DNA from: Paramecium pentaurelia
Lineage: Eukaryota; Ciliophora; Oligohymenophorea; Peniculida; Parameciidae
Reading direction: 5' to 3'
DNA length: 64,000 bases
Assembly: GCA_905183005.1 (NCBI GenBank)
Contig: CAJJDO010000071.1
Coordinates: 250,090-314,089, forward strand
Under the pieces are notes generated by a model that was not told where the DNA came from, did no database searches, and saw only the letters and a program-made list of their open reading frames with translations. Of the stretch, positions 1 through 11,180 are shown piece after piece; position 1 is the first letter of the stretch; the number at the start of each line of letters is the position of its first letter. The position numbers and the translations under genes were made by a program.

Positions 1-25
1 AACTGCCTATCCAATTTAATGTATG

Positions 26-375
26 TCATACCTCTCTATATTTATTTAAATAGAGTTTTAATATATCTACATAACTTTCAAAACCTAATGTATTAATGGC
101 ATACAATAAGTCTTCTCCATTTATTGTCTTTCTTTTCTCATTCTTACATTTTTCACAAGCTTCTGATGTTATAAATGAAATGAATCTATTTATTTATTTA
201 TTCATTACTCTGAAACACATTCTTAGACTGTTTCTTTTGCATCTTTAGCAATCTTTGCATTTTCAGGAAGTGCCTTTTTCATGATCCTGTTTATATTTGC
301 TATAGGTAGAAACCTACTATAGTTAGGTATTTGCCTTCTATAAAATTAAAATTATATAAAACATTAGATTATCAT
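26..375 (-). CDS. NFYB: NF-YB / HAP3 subunit of the CCAAT-binding factor
   Basis: Histone-fold subunit of the heterotrimeric NF-Y (HAP2/3/5) transcription factor, which pairs with NF-YC and binds CCAAT boxes in the nucleus. The spliced product is 108 aa. The family core is nearly unbroken: SRFLPIANINRIMKKALP (residues about 20-37), then AKIAKDAKETVQECVSEF, FITSEACEKC, EKRKTINGEDLLYAI and TLGFESYVDILKLYL. One 23-nt intron (186-208, GTA..TAG) lies inside the QECVSEF helix and restores the frame exactly. The N-terminus is short. I chose the ATG at 375 because an in-frame TGA lies at 418-420 and it is the only in-frame ATG before the conserved core. Family identity is certain; only the exact start is open. 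Confidence 0.93.
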
Positions 376-579
376 CTTAGATCTCTTATTTTTAATTATC
401 TTCTTATCTAAATTGACTCATCCAATCAAATTTGATTTTAATTTATAATATATATAAATTTAATCAGAATATAATATTTAATATATTTCTATTTTATTCT
501 TTTAATAAGAAGCAAAACTCTCATATATTTTAACATGATAATAAATATAGAATTAAAATTGTGATAAAATTATTACTCA

Positions 580-1487
580 TCACAATTGATTCACTTAATC
601 TAAGGCTATTTGATTACCAATATCAATTTCTGCTACTCTAATAAATTATTACATTGCCTTTTCTCTTTAATTAGTTTGAATATAATAAAAACCTAAATAA
701 TAATTATTATTTACCTAATGAAAGCATTGATTTAATATGAAATTCATCAATTTATAAAGCTAAATTAAATTGTTAAAAAGCTTCATTTAATCTATGTAGT
801 TTCATTAAAATATTGCCTAAAATTATGAAAATAATTTAACCTTTTAAGTTAAGAGCATCTAAATTTCTTGGATTTATTAGTAATGCTCTATCTACTTTTT
901 CTAAAGATTAATCTATACGATTAAATTAAATTAATTCCTAACCTATTATTCTAAGTTAATAATTTACTTTCATTTAAATAAGTTTGAAATTATTGAAGCT
1001 CTTATTCACTTATTTATTGTAGATAAGTTACTTATTCTAAACGAACTTATTTTATACCATCTTAAATATGGTATATTATGGATTTGAAAGGATAATCCAA
1101 AACTTGTTCAATAATTTTTGAGTCTTCTTTAAATTTTATTAAATTATCTAATATTTAACATTTAGATTCAAGATCAATTGTATTGAATTATTCTAATTAA
1201 ATATAATATTTCCTTCTAATAGCTTAAACTAAATATTTTTTAAATTAGATAATATCTTGAAATGCTGTTTCAATATATTATACAAGGCGATCACAATCAT
1301 TTCGTGATTCTTCCAAAATGTCTGATAATCGATCAATTACAAGATGTTTATTGGGATTAATAAAATGTTTGTTGCTTTGAAAACATGTATGACAATATAA
1401 CCTTTTTTCTATGCAACTCTCATTTTAACAAATATATGTTGCTTAATTTTCTAAATGAATTGGACATACTATGGTATTATTTTACAT
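580..1487 (-). CDS. B-box-like zinc finger and TPR protein
   Basis: Three exons-joining introns of 25, 24 and 22 nt (943-967, 817-840, 693-714) give 278 aa with no internal TGA, and the spliced length divides by three. The N-terminus has a B-box-like zinc finger (CPIHLENQATYIC at about residue 8, then RLYCHTC and a His pair). A Gln/Glu-rich coiled-coil stretch follows, then TPR units such as SLEKVDRALLINPRNLDAL and GNILMKLHRLNEAFQQFNLA. Two of the introns fall at the same place in successive TPR units. This architecture is a large Paramecium family; by analogy it is a cytoplasmic protein-interaction scaffold, but no substrate or partner is visible. It is divergent from the larger family member at 1593-4140, with about 100 bp between the start codons, so the two may share a promoter. 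Confidence 0.82.
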
Positions 1488-1592
1488 TTAATAAATATTA
1501 TTGAATTAATTTATTACAAAAATGAAATGCTCTTAAAAATATATATTCTATAACTTAAGACATTTATATTTAGATTTAATAATATAATATTT

Positions 1593-4140
1593 ATGTCATA
1601 GCAATAATAATAGTCAGTATTAACTAGCTAGTTAGAATTAACTTGCTAATTAGAAAATCATCAAAGCATAATAAAATATGTTTGTTTAGATTAAAATTGC
1701 TCTTTATAACGATTGATTTGTGATAAGTGTTTATAATTTGAAATTCATAAACATCATTAAAAATAATTAAACCTTAAAGAAGTTGGACTCCATTTAGACA
1801 AACAGATCTTATAAAATTAGGAATTAGAAAAATATTTAGAGTCCCTATCTATTTCTATACCAGAATTAATTTAACAATTAAAGCAAGTTATTCATCAATA
1901 AAATTCTATAAAATTCACATTATCACCTCAAAATAATTAATTGCTCAATAAAATTGTAAAATTCGAAAAAATATCTAACCATATCGCAACCACCATGAAA
2001 AATATTAGCGACACATATGTAGGATAAATCAAAAAATTAATTGAATTTGTTAATGCTTATCAAGAGAATAGCTCAAATTTATAAAAAATTGAAGATATAA
2101 ATAATCAAATAGATAAAAAATAATATGAGAGTATCGGAAGTAACATTACAAATGTTGAATCAATAAGGAGTATATAAGAAATTAATAAAAATATTGAATT
2201 TACATAAGAAGGAAAGTGTTCTATTGATCATTATATATAATTAGGTTAAAAATAAAATTAAAATTTTTAGCTGAATCATTAAAAATTTAAGAAAAGTATG
2301 AAGAATCAATTACTAATTACAATAAGGCTTTAGAATTTGATCAAAAAAATTTAATCTGTTGGAGAGGAATAGGAGATTGCTTAAGATTGATATAAGAGTT
2401 CTTAGAGGCTATTCCATATTATGACAAAGCTTTGTATTTTGAGAAAAATGATATCCCATCATTAATTGGAAAAGGTAAGAAAATCATAAAATTTTTAGGT
2501 GAATGCTTAAGAATGCTTTTAGAATATGAAGAATCCAAAAAATGTTATGAGAAAGTAGTCAATATTGATGAAAAGAATATAGTATCTCGTGTAGGATTAG
2601 GTTTTTATTAAATTATATTTAAGGTGAATGCTTAAGGCATATGGGGTCATTTTTAGAAGCTATTGGATAATACGATAAAGCTTTGGAAATGGATTAGAAA
2701 AACATAATCTCCTTATATGGAAAAGGTAATTTAATAAATGAATTATCTTAGGGTATTGCTTAAGAAATATTTATAATTATTAATAAGCTGATGATTGTTA
2801 CATTAAAGTTCTTGAAATTAATCCAAATCATAGAGACTCAAAAAAAGAACATGGTTCCAAAATGATATTAAATTTTAGATTTATGTTTAGCTGAGTTGAA
2901 GAAAAATAAGAAGCTTTATTAAACTTAGGTTGATCAAAATACAGATGAAAAATAAGAAAATTTCATTTAAATAGATATTCTTTCAAATAGAGGTAAATAA
3001 CACATTATAAAATAGGAGGGGAAAAAGTCTATCATCTTTCAAATTGTAGAGTTCCTAATTAAGAATCTAAAAACGAATTTTTTAAATCATTCTAATAGTT
3101 GCCAAATAATCCTACCAAAATAATCAAACGTTCTGATTCTTTCGATAGAAAATTAGTTCGAGATTATTGTAATAGAGGTAAGTTATATATTGTAATACAT
3201 AGCTGATACTTTAAAAAAAATGGAAATTATGAAGAAGCATTAAAATTATATGAATAAGCTCTTGAAAAGGACCCAAAAGATATTCAATCATTAAATGGTA
3301 AAGGAAATTGTTTAAGATTGTTGCTTAAATTTGGTGAATCTTTGTAAACTTTAGAAACAGCTTTAAAATTAAATAGAAATAGTATCTCATTATATGGAGC
3401 AGGTTAAATAATAAATATTTTTATAGGAGAATGTTTAAGAATGTTAAAACAATTTAAAGATGCTGAAGAATTCTATATGGAATCCTTGACAAAAGCTAAG
3501 GAAGAATCTTAAAGTTAAGATCCGATTATCTTTATGAATTTAAGAGGATTAGGTTAATTTCTTTTATTAAATTAGGTGACATTTTAAGAGCAAAAGGAGA
3601 ATTTCAAAAATCAATAAATTTTTATGATTAAGCTTTGGCTTTAAGAATCACGCTTTATCATTATTTGGAAAAGGTTTATTTATTCTTTATTTTTTAGCTG
3701 AAAGTCTAAGAGGCTTAGGAAAATATGAAGATTCAATTATTTATTATAAGAAATCATTAGAAATAAATAAGAATGACTTAATTTCATTATCTGGATTAGG
3801 TATAATATTATCTAAAATTTTAGGAGAAAGCTTACGAATTTTAAAGAATTATTCAGAAGCTTAGAGTTATTATGAAAAAGCACTTTAGATTGATAAAAAT
3901 AGAGTGGTTTGTTTACTAGGATTAAGTAAGTTGAAAATTTTATTTAAGGTTAATGTTTAAGGAAGTAATTATAGCCAAAAGAAGCATTAGAATTAATTGA
4001 TCGAGTATTAAAATTTAACCCTTCTGACGAAAAATGCTAAAATCTTAAAAGTTATTTTATCATTTGATTTATTAGAAATATGTTTAAAAGAGATTAAGAT
4101 ATTAGAAGAAGCTTCGAATAATTAAGGAAAAAATTAATGA
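1593..4140 (+). CDS. B-box-like zinc finger and multi-TPR protein, two frameshifts
   Basis: Large B-box/TPR protein of about 744 residues with 13 introns of 23-26 nt. A Gln-rich start is followed by a B-box-like finger (residues about 20-55: CQLENH, KYVCLDQNCSLQRLICDKC, HKHH), a coiled-coil region, and at least nine TPR-like units, for example GECLRMLLEYEESKKCYEKV and NYEEALKLYEQALEKDPKD. Most introns sit at the same point of the repeat and split the same Gly codon in phase 1, so one exon is about one TPR. Two single-base frameshifts interrupt it: in an A8 run near 3213-3220 (A9 would keep frame) and at about 3643 (ttaag where ttaaag would keep frame). The spliced length is 2233 nt, two short of a multiple of three, which matches two missing bases. 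These may be consensus errors or real lesions. Role inferred only from family: scaffold. Confidence 0.8.
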
Positions 4141-4570
4141 TTCGTATACAACAATAAAACGGAAATTTTAATAATTCAGTTCTTAAATTATTTATATATA
4201 ATATATATATATATAATTAATATTGAATTCATAAGAATAATTATTTATTAGTTTTACTTAATTAAATGTATTTAGAAAGAGATAATAATACCTATATACC
4301 ATTAATATTTTTTATTTTAATTATAGTGTTTACATTGATGAAGAAATAAATTAAGAATTTCAGAAATAATCTATAAATTTGTTAATTTAAAATAATGAAT
4401 GAAATGATAAAAGAAAATCCTTTATTATATTAATAAAGTTAAAATGAATGTAATGATTTGTTAATCTTAATAATTATTATAAAATAATTAGATGATTTTT
4501 AAGAAAATTGACTTTTCATAATTTTAAACAAATAATTTTTTTAATAATTTCATAGTAAATTGATTACGTC
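4141..4570. other. intergenic, no feature seen
   Basis: AT-rich spacer between two genes on the same strand. It contains an (AT)n tract near 4200-4217 and no coding-like frame. Confidence 0.6.
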
Positions 4571-4982
4571 ATGGCATCAGTTGACTAGACATAATTCACC
4601 TTTATAAAGCATCGCCACTTTACAAAAAAGAGAAAACTTGAGTAAAAGCCAAGAAATTACACTTACATTAGTTCTGAGGCAAAATTATTGTTCCTCCAGC
4701 TCTTTTTATTTGAAAGCTATAAAATCCAGGATGTAAAGTTTTTGTTTAAATTCTTTATTAGGCAGCCTAAAAAGCTGGAATAAAGTATTCATCTGCTAAG
4801 ACAATACTTTTTGCTCATCGAAAGACTTTTAAGGATGAGTTGATAAGAAATAAATTGGCAGCAGTATAAAATTAAATTATATTCTGAAATAGAATTCAAT
4901 AAAGGCAAAGTGTTGCGGATATAAAGTTAAATAAAGTGGAGATTAAAATAACATTCAAATAATTAGCAGAGTTGGAATGTGA
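4571..4982 (+). CDS. small helix-turn-helix protein
   Basis: Predicted 117 aa with two 29-nt introns (4733-4761, 4864-4892); the spliced length divides by three. The middle reads YTYISSEAKLLFLQLFLFE, then SYKIQDAAQKAGIKYSSAKT and ILFAHRKTFKDELIRNKLA. The AAQKAGIKYSSAKTI segment has the helix-turn-helix look of small nuclear regulators seen in many Paramecium copies. The basic N-terminal stretch (KHRHFTKKRKLEQK) could be a nuclear signal. DNA binding is an inference from the pattern. The C-terminus is uncertain: the second intron gives a stop at 4980-4982, while reading through it hits TGA at once, and another frame downstream also looks coding. Confidence 0.62.
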
Positions 4983-5071
4983 TAGAGCAATTCACCCCCC
5001 ACCTTTAATTTGTATATATATGTGAATAAAATTTTTAATTTAATATTAATTAATTTTATCCGTTAACAAAA

Positions 5072-6689
5072 ATGAACATCAGATAACCACTATAATCTTT
5101 TAATTCAATAGAGAGAAACCCTGATAAATCATGCAAGTCAATTTCAGAAATCGAGACATTCCTTAAAGAAATAGATAGATTGTAAGGTGAGAATCAAAAA
5201 TTGAAAGATCGTCTTAAATAATAGCCATCCATATCAATGACTATGGAAAATCAAAAGGTTCTTGCTGAGAATGAAGACCTAAAAGTAATTAAATCAATAA
5301 ATATCTTTTAGAATCAATTGGAGTTACTGTAACATAAAAATGAAGTATAGGAGAAGACTCATTCAGATGCCTTAAGATAATTAGATATAAATTGGAAATA
5401 GGATGTGGCTACCTTAAAATTTTAATTAGAACAATAGGAGATCAACCATAGATAAGGTTTAAGATAAGAAACTATGTAATACAAGTAGGAAATAGCAAAG
5501 TTATAATAAAGTCTTTCTAAGATTTCAAGTGTTGAAAATAACAATTAGAATTTAGTCTAAGTTTTGGTAAAAATTCTATATTATAGGATAGGAAAATGAG
5601 TTGATCTAAGTAAAGTAGATAAATAATGCTTTAGAAGAAAAGTTGGAATAAGCTATTTCTTAATTTGACCTATAATCAAAAGACTAAGAATTTACTTTGA
5701 TGAAATAATAAACTATTATAAATTCTTAGGAATAATATCTAAATGAATTGAAATCTAAACTTCAGATTCAAAAAGATTAAAATCTTGATTTGTTATCAAC
5801 TGTGAAAAAATTGAAGGATGTAGCTGATAACAAAACTATTCTAGCTTCCAGTTTAAGCAGTAGAGTAAAAGAATTAGAAAATGATTTCAAACATGTCAGT
5901 TGTACTTATTAAGAACATAAAACTTAATTATAATCAAGAGTTGATGATTTAATATTATTAACTGGAAAATAAGCTGAATAAATATGTTTACTTCAAACTT
6001 AATAATAAAGAGATTAAGAATTGATTAAAAGATTACAAATCAATTTAGAAAATGAGTAAAAGAATAAGGAAATGGAATTAAGAGAAATTCAAGAATCAAA
6101 AGCTAAATTGATTCAATTTTTATAATAGGAATTACTTTAATAAAAGGAGTAAAATCATGAATTAAGAAGTGAGAATCAGCATTTAGATAAATAATTAAAT
6201 GAATTGAAACAATTTTATCAATATAATTTCAGAGATTTAGAATGTAAAACTAATATGTTAGAAGGAGAATGCAATAGATTAAACAATATTATTGCTTAAA
6301 AAGATCAAGAATTATCAACTATTGAAATGATGATGAATAATAATTCTAATTGTTAAGAAAGAGAAGATGAAAAGATTCATGAAGTTATTCAAATTAAAGA
6401 ATAAGAAATCAATTTACTTAAGTAATAAAATGAGAGTTTGATCAATGATTTATCAAGATAAGCTGATAACTATAGACATTTAGCTCTATAACATAAACAA
6501 TATTAGAAATTTGCAGAAGATGTCAAAATGAACAATATTACTATAAACGAATTACAAAGCAAATGTGAATTATAGGATAAGGAAATAGAAAGATTAAGAA
6601 TGAAAGTTCTAGAAAAGTCATAACAACTTGAAAAAGTATAAAAAGACAACCTTGATTATTAAGCTAAACTCAAATCCAGATTGAAATGA
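5072..6689 (+). CDS. long coiled-coil protein
   Basis: Two introns (5285-5311, 27 nt; 5567-5591, 25 nt) give 521 aa with no internal TGA. Almost the whole chain is coiled coil: dense in Gln, Glu, Lys, Asn and Leu with heptad-like spacing, for example QINNALEEKLEQAISQF, KELEKEMELREIQ-like segments and KEIERLRMKVLEKSQQLEK near the C-terminus. No catalytic domain, signal peptide or membrane segment is visible. Such proteins in Paramecium are usually cytoskeletal or basal-body associated, but nothing here proves that. It lies 31 bp upstream of another coiled-coil gene on the same strand, so the two may work together. Confidence 0.82.
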
Positions 6690-6720
6690 TTGTATATATA
6701 CTATATATATTAATATAAAT

Positions 6721-7412
6721 ATGTCAGTGTCTTAATTGTTAATTAAATTATACCATCTAGTTGCAGATCACAGTGATATAGAATCCTTTTAAAACTTTGT
6801 TAAATCACAAAACCTAATTCACCAACTTACAATAATCATTGAACATATTTAAAATAACAAAATTAAAAAGGATTACAAGGAATTAGAAAAACAATTGTAG
6901 AAATATGAATCTGAAGTCAGAGTGCATATCAGAGTATAACTTACATATATATTATTTTAGGAATCTTATCTAATGAATTAAAAGTACGATGAAATGAAAA
7001 ATTAAATCAAATAGTTAGAATAAGACAGAAATGAATTATTACAGAATACAAAAAAAACTCTGAATGTACTATTCATTCGATATTTAGTTCTTAGAAACTA
7101 AAAAAAGAGAATGAGGAACTCTATTAATAAGTTAAACTGTTGAAGGATGAACTAAATTATTACAAACAATTTGAAATATGTACCCAACAGTCAACGAAAA
7201 TTAGCAATTCCAAAACTATTGAAAAATAGAACAAACTTAAAGATAAACGATTCCATACTAATATTACTCCGTAGAAAACTGCTAATTCTTCTTTTGATTA
7301 TTTAGTTAATAAAAGATTAAGTTAGCAGATTGTTCAAAGAAAAAAGAGCTTTTAAAAATATATGTTTAGCAAAAGAAAATCTTGCACAACTGATTTATCT
7401 AAAAGTATGTGA
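6721..7412 (+). CDS. coiled-coil protein with basic C-terminus
   Basis: Two introns (6934-6960, 27 nt; 7066-7094, 29 nt) yield 211 aa ending in KSCTTDLSKSM and TGA. The first 130 residues are coiled-coil-like (KKDYKELEKQLQKYESEVRV). The last 70 are basic and Ser/Thr-rich (KDKRFHTNITPQKTANSS), typical of a flexible or phosphorylated tail. For intron 2 the longer acceptor (TTCTTAG) was chosen because it alone keeps the downstream frame open. No enzymatic motif is seen. The gene starts 31 bp after the coiled-coil gene before it and converges on 7422-8966, with only 9 bp between the two stop codons. Confidence 0.75.
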
Positions 7413-7421
7413 ATAATATTA

Positions 7422-8966
7422 TCAATATTTTCTAATTAAAGATGCTAAATAGTGGATTGACATCATTTTGCAAATTCGATCCCTTTGTCTAGGTTGTTCT
7501 TCAAATTCTTTTGTTAGATGATCATAAATCTAATCACAATAATTTATCATATCCTTCTCAAACTATATCACCCACTTTTCATATTCTCCTTTAGTATTTT
7601 ACAAGTACTTCATAATTTAATTGCTTCCTAATATCCCTTCGATTAATTCATTATCTTAATATTTTTTTCCTTATTTCTCCATTTTCTCCTTATCCTATGT
7701 TAATGGTTTTTCTATAAATAAAAATTGATGATGTAACATATCTAAATCAAGCCCTCTTTTTTTTGGTACATTTCTTTCTATCCATTTAATAATAATTTCA
7801 TGTACAACTGAGACTATTATAATAGAGTTTGCTTAAATTAGCATCAATTATTGATCATTATCTGTTTAATTAGGATGAAATTACCAAGCTCTCAAGATTT
7901 AAGCAAATAAAACTTATCTTATAAATATGAATAGCATTAGTATCATTCTTTATTGATTCTTTTCCATTTATCCAAGACTTCCAGAAACAGTAGGCTTTAG
8001 TCTGATTATTTCAAATTTAAAGTAAAATGATACAGGAGGAAATTAATAAGGTTATATTAATCTGTTCAAAATCATTCCAAGTTATTTTGTGAAAAAACCA
8101 GAAATATTTACAGAAATTAACTTTTTCATGCATAAAACTAATAAATTTTCTATATTTTTTTTTTTTTATTGATTTTACTTTTCTTCACCTACTCTCATAT
8201 ATAAAGGCTCTTTTAAATTTATAATTTCAAGTAGCAATTCATCTAAAGTTGCATCCGTCCAATCAGATAATTGTCTTAAAGCTCCATTAAGATTTTAAGC
8301 AAATTCTTCTCTTTGTTGCTTTAAAATTATTTCAGTTTTAGCTGTTAATGTTTCAATAAGCAATTTATAAAAAGATAGCCATATCTTTAGATGATATACT
8401 CTTTTAATCCATCTTTGTAGCTGTTTAGATCTAGGCTTGATCTGTTGAATCTTTATCTATTCCAATTATCCATTTTATTTATCTGTTTATTTTTCTTATT
8501 CCTTTTATTAATAATCTGATCCTAAGGCTTATAAATTCAAAGATCTTATGATAGGCTTGTTAGTAAGGTTAGAAGTTGTTTTAGAAGATATTATCAATTT
8601 TGGTGTTTCTTTAAGTTACCTTAATGAAGGCAATTATTGGATTTCTATTTTTTTTGGCCTCTCCCCTTTATGTTGCAAAATCAAATAATTTATTTATTCT
8701 GGCTCTTTAAGAAATGGAGGTATTGGTAATAAGTCTAAATAATAAGCTGGGAACTCATCAATATACTTTTTAGGAGGTGTTTTTTTTCTTATAATTTATT
8801 ATTTTCTCTAAGGCATCATACCAAAATTAGGAAGTTCCAATCTCACTTATAATTGTGGTTGCTATTAATTAATATATTCTGGAGATTTAGGAATAAATGT
8901 AATGTTAGATTTGTATTATTAGAGATGAGGCAACTTAAAAATTTCATAGTTTTTATTTTAATACAT
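7422..8966 (-). CDS. unidentified 514-aa protein, complete copy
   Basis: An intronless ORF of 515 codons read with TGA as the only stop. I do not recognise the family. The N-terminal third is Pro/Gln-rich and probably disordered (SPEYINQQQPQLQ; KKTPPKKYIDEFP). A basic Gln/Lys stretch follows, then a mostly helical region (RWIKRVYHLKIWLSFYKLL; AQNLNGALRQLSDWTDATLDE). The C-terminal part has KEFEEQPRQRDRICKMM and ends IRKY. No signal peptide, transmembrane helix or catalytic signature is clear. The ATG at 8966 starts the longest coding-like frame. The 5' 1.25 kb is repeated downstream at 8981-10221 because of an assembly overlap, so this is the full-length representation of a single gene. Confidence 0.75.
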
Positions 8967-8979
8967 TATTATTTAAAAA
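7726..8979. repeat. direct duplicate, left copy (assembly overlap)
   Basis: This block equals 8981-10234 at a constant offset of 1255 bases as far as I compared, and the two are separated by a single n at 8980. The layout is that of two contig ends whose overlap was not merged. Confidence 0.85.
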
Positions 8980-8980
8980 N

Positions 8981-10221
8981 TGATGATGTAACATATCTAA
9001 ATCAAGCCCTCTTTTTTTTGGTACATTTCTTTCTATCCATTTAATAATAATTTCATGTACAACTGAGACTATTATAATAGAGTTTGCTTAAATTAGCATC
9101 AATTATTGATCATTATCTGTTTAATTAGGATGAAATTACCAAGCTCTCAAGATTTAAGCAAATAAAACTTATCTTATAAATATGAATAGCATTAGTATCA
9201 TTCTTTATTGATTCTTTTCCATTTATCCAAGACTTCCAGAAACAGTAGGCTTTAGTCTGATTATTTCAAATTTAAAGTAAAATGATACAGGAGGAAATTA
9301 ATAAGGTTATATTAATCTGTTCAAAATCATTCCAAGTTATTTTGTGAAAAAACCAGAAATATTTACAGAAATTAACTTTTTCATGCATAAAACTAATAAA
9401 TTTTCTATATTTTTTTTTTTTTATTGATTTTACTTTTCTTCACCTACTCTCATATATAAAGGCTCTTTTAAATTTATAATTTCAAGTAGCAATTCATCTA
9501 AAGTTGCATCCGTCCAATCAGATAATTGTCTTAAAGCTCCATTAAGATTTTAAGCAAATTCTTCTCTTTGTTGCTTTAAAATTATTTCAGTTTTAGCTGT
9601 TAATGTTTCAATAAGCAATTTATAAAAAGATAGCCATATCTTTAGATGATATACTCTTTTAATCCATCTTTGTAGCTGTTTAGATCTAGGCTTGATCTGT
9701 TGAATCTTTATCTATTCCAATTATCCATTTTATTTATCTGTTTATTTTTCTTATTCCTTTTATTAATAATCTGATCCTAAGGCTTATAAATTCAAAGATC
9801 TTATGATAGGCTTGTTAGTAAGGTTAGAAGTTGTTTTAGAAGATATTATCAATTTTGGTGTTTCTTTAAGTTACCTTAATGAAGGCAATTATTGGATTTC
9901 TATTTTTTTTGGCCTCTCCCCTTTATGTTGCAAAATCAAATAATTTATTTATTCTGGCTCTTTAAGAAATGGAGGTATTGGTAATAAGTCTAAATAATAA
10001 GCTGGGAACTCATCAATATACTTTTTAGGAGGTGTTTTTTTTCTTATAATTTATTATTTTCTCTAAGGCATCATACCAAAATTAGGAAGTTCCAATCTCA
10101 CTTATAATTGTGGTTGCTATTAATTAATATATTCTGGAGATTTAGGAATAAATGTAATGTTAGATTTGTATTATTAGAGATGAGGCAACTTAAAAATTTC
10201 ATAGTTTTTATTTTAATACAT
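8981..10221 (-). CDS. 3'-truncated duplicate of the 514-aa protein gene
   Basis: Same start codon (ATG at 10221) and reading frame as the gene at 7422-8966, with no difference noticed. It is cut after about 413 codons by the n at 8980, so it lacks the C-terminal 100 residues. It is best treated as the same gene represented twice, not as a paralogue. Confidence 0.8.
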
Positions 10222-10234
10222 TATTATTTAAAAA
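8981..10234. repeat. direct duplicate, right copy (assembly overlap)
   Basis: Second copy of 7726-8979. The sequence to its right (from 10235) is the true upstream neighbour of the gene at 7422-8966. Confidence 0.85.
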
Positions 10235-10275
10235 TATATAGAGTTTTCCTTTCATTAAAGAAACTATTAAATAAA

Positions 10276-10752
10276 TCAATTAAATTAGCTTCGCTTGAAA
10301 TAATATTTAAGTCTATTTAGAGCATTTTAGTAAAAATAAAGAATTATCAAAATTTAAGGCTTAAATTATTGTATATAAAAAATTTTATTAATTTCTTCTA
10401 CTAAATTTGATAAATTATAGATTTCAGTTTAAGCTATCACTCTTAAGATTAATAAATTAGTTTCTTCTTCAATTACGATGACTATTTTATAGTATTTGTT
10501 TATAGTAATTGATATTTGAAAAACTAGAATGAATGTGCTACTACCCTTTATTATTTATATTTTTCTAAATTGCAATACTCTAATTTTACCTTTAAAAGTG
10601 CAATAATGATTTTTAAGTTAATTTTGGACATTAATTTTTATTTATAAAAATCTTTATGATTACTTTTATTCCCCTTATCGAATTAATTATTTATTTTTTA
10701 ACGAATCATATTCAAAGTGGACATTTAGATATTAGAATATAAGTTTTGGCAT
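10276..10752 (-). CDS. unidentified 158-aa protein
   Basis: A 159-codon intronless ORF ending in TGA at 10276-10278. The product is basic and rich in Ile, Lys and Gln, with β-rich looking stretches (HYCTFKGKIRVLQFRKIQII; KYYKIVIVIEEETNLLILRV) and a Phe/Tyr/Lys-rich tail. I see no signal peptide and recognise no family. The upstream neighbour of the stop is the start of the 514-aa protein gene, 54 bp away on the same strand. The alternation of charged and hydrophobic residues (VIEEETNLL, NLVEEINKI) argues for real coding rather than a chance AT-rich frame. Confidence 0.5.
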
Positions 10753-11180
10753 TTAAAAATTTGATGACCAAAATTATATTTAAGAAAATGGAGTCCAAAT
10801 AATAAGGAAAATAAAAAAATAAGCATAAGAATAATGTAGCAATAGTGATTGGGCACTTAATGTAAGACAATTGAATTTTCAAAGAACCTGTTGCTGCTTT
10901 TCGAAATTATTTATGAAAATTAATATCCTCTAAACTAATTTGAGTGTCTAATTAAAAGACATTTCCAAAGTTTTCTAATTTAATGATTAGGTTTTGAGAA
11001 TAAAAACATGAAAGAAAATTATCTAAACTAATTTCTATATTATACTTTGTGATATTTAAATAAAAAATTTTTTAATATAGTTATTGAAAAAATTTAGAAA
11101 TAATTTATTAAATAAATAAAATAAGATTTGCTCCATGTAAAATCGCCAAATCAAATTCTAAATTATTAATATTATTTTTA
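10753..11180. promoter_or_regulatory. spacer between divergent genes, probable two-way promoter region
   Basis: 428 bp of very AT-rich DNA between start codons that point away from each other (10752 minus, 11181 plus). Promoters for both genes must lie here, but no individual element can be named. Confidence 0.35.

Noticed and set aside
7726..10234. Recent tandem gene duplication
   Set aside because: No difference noticed over 1254 bp, a single n at the junction and a truncated second copy point to unmerged contig ends.
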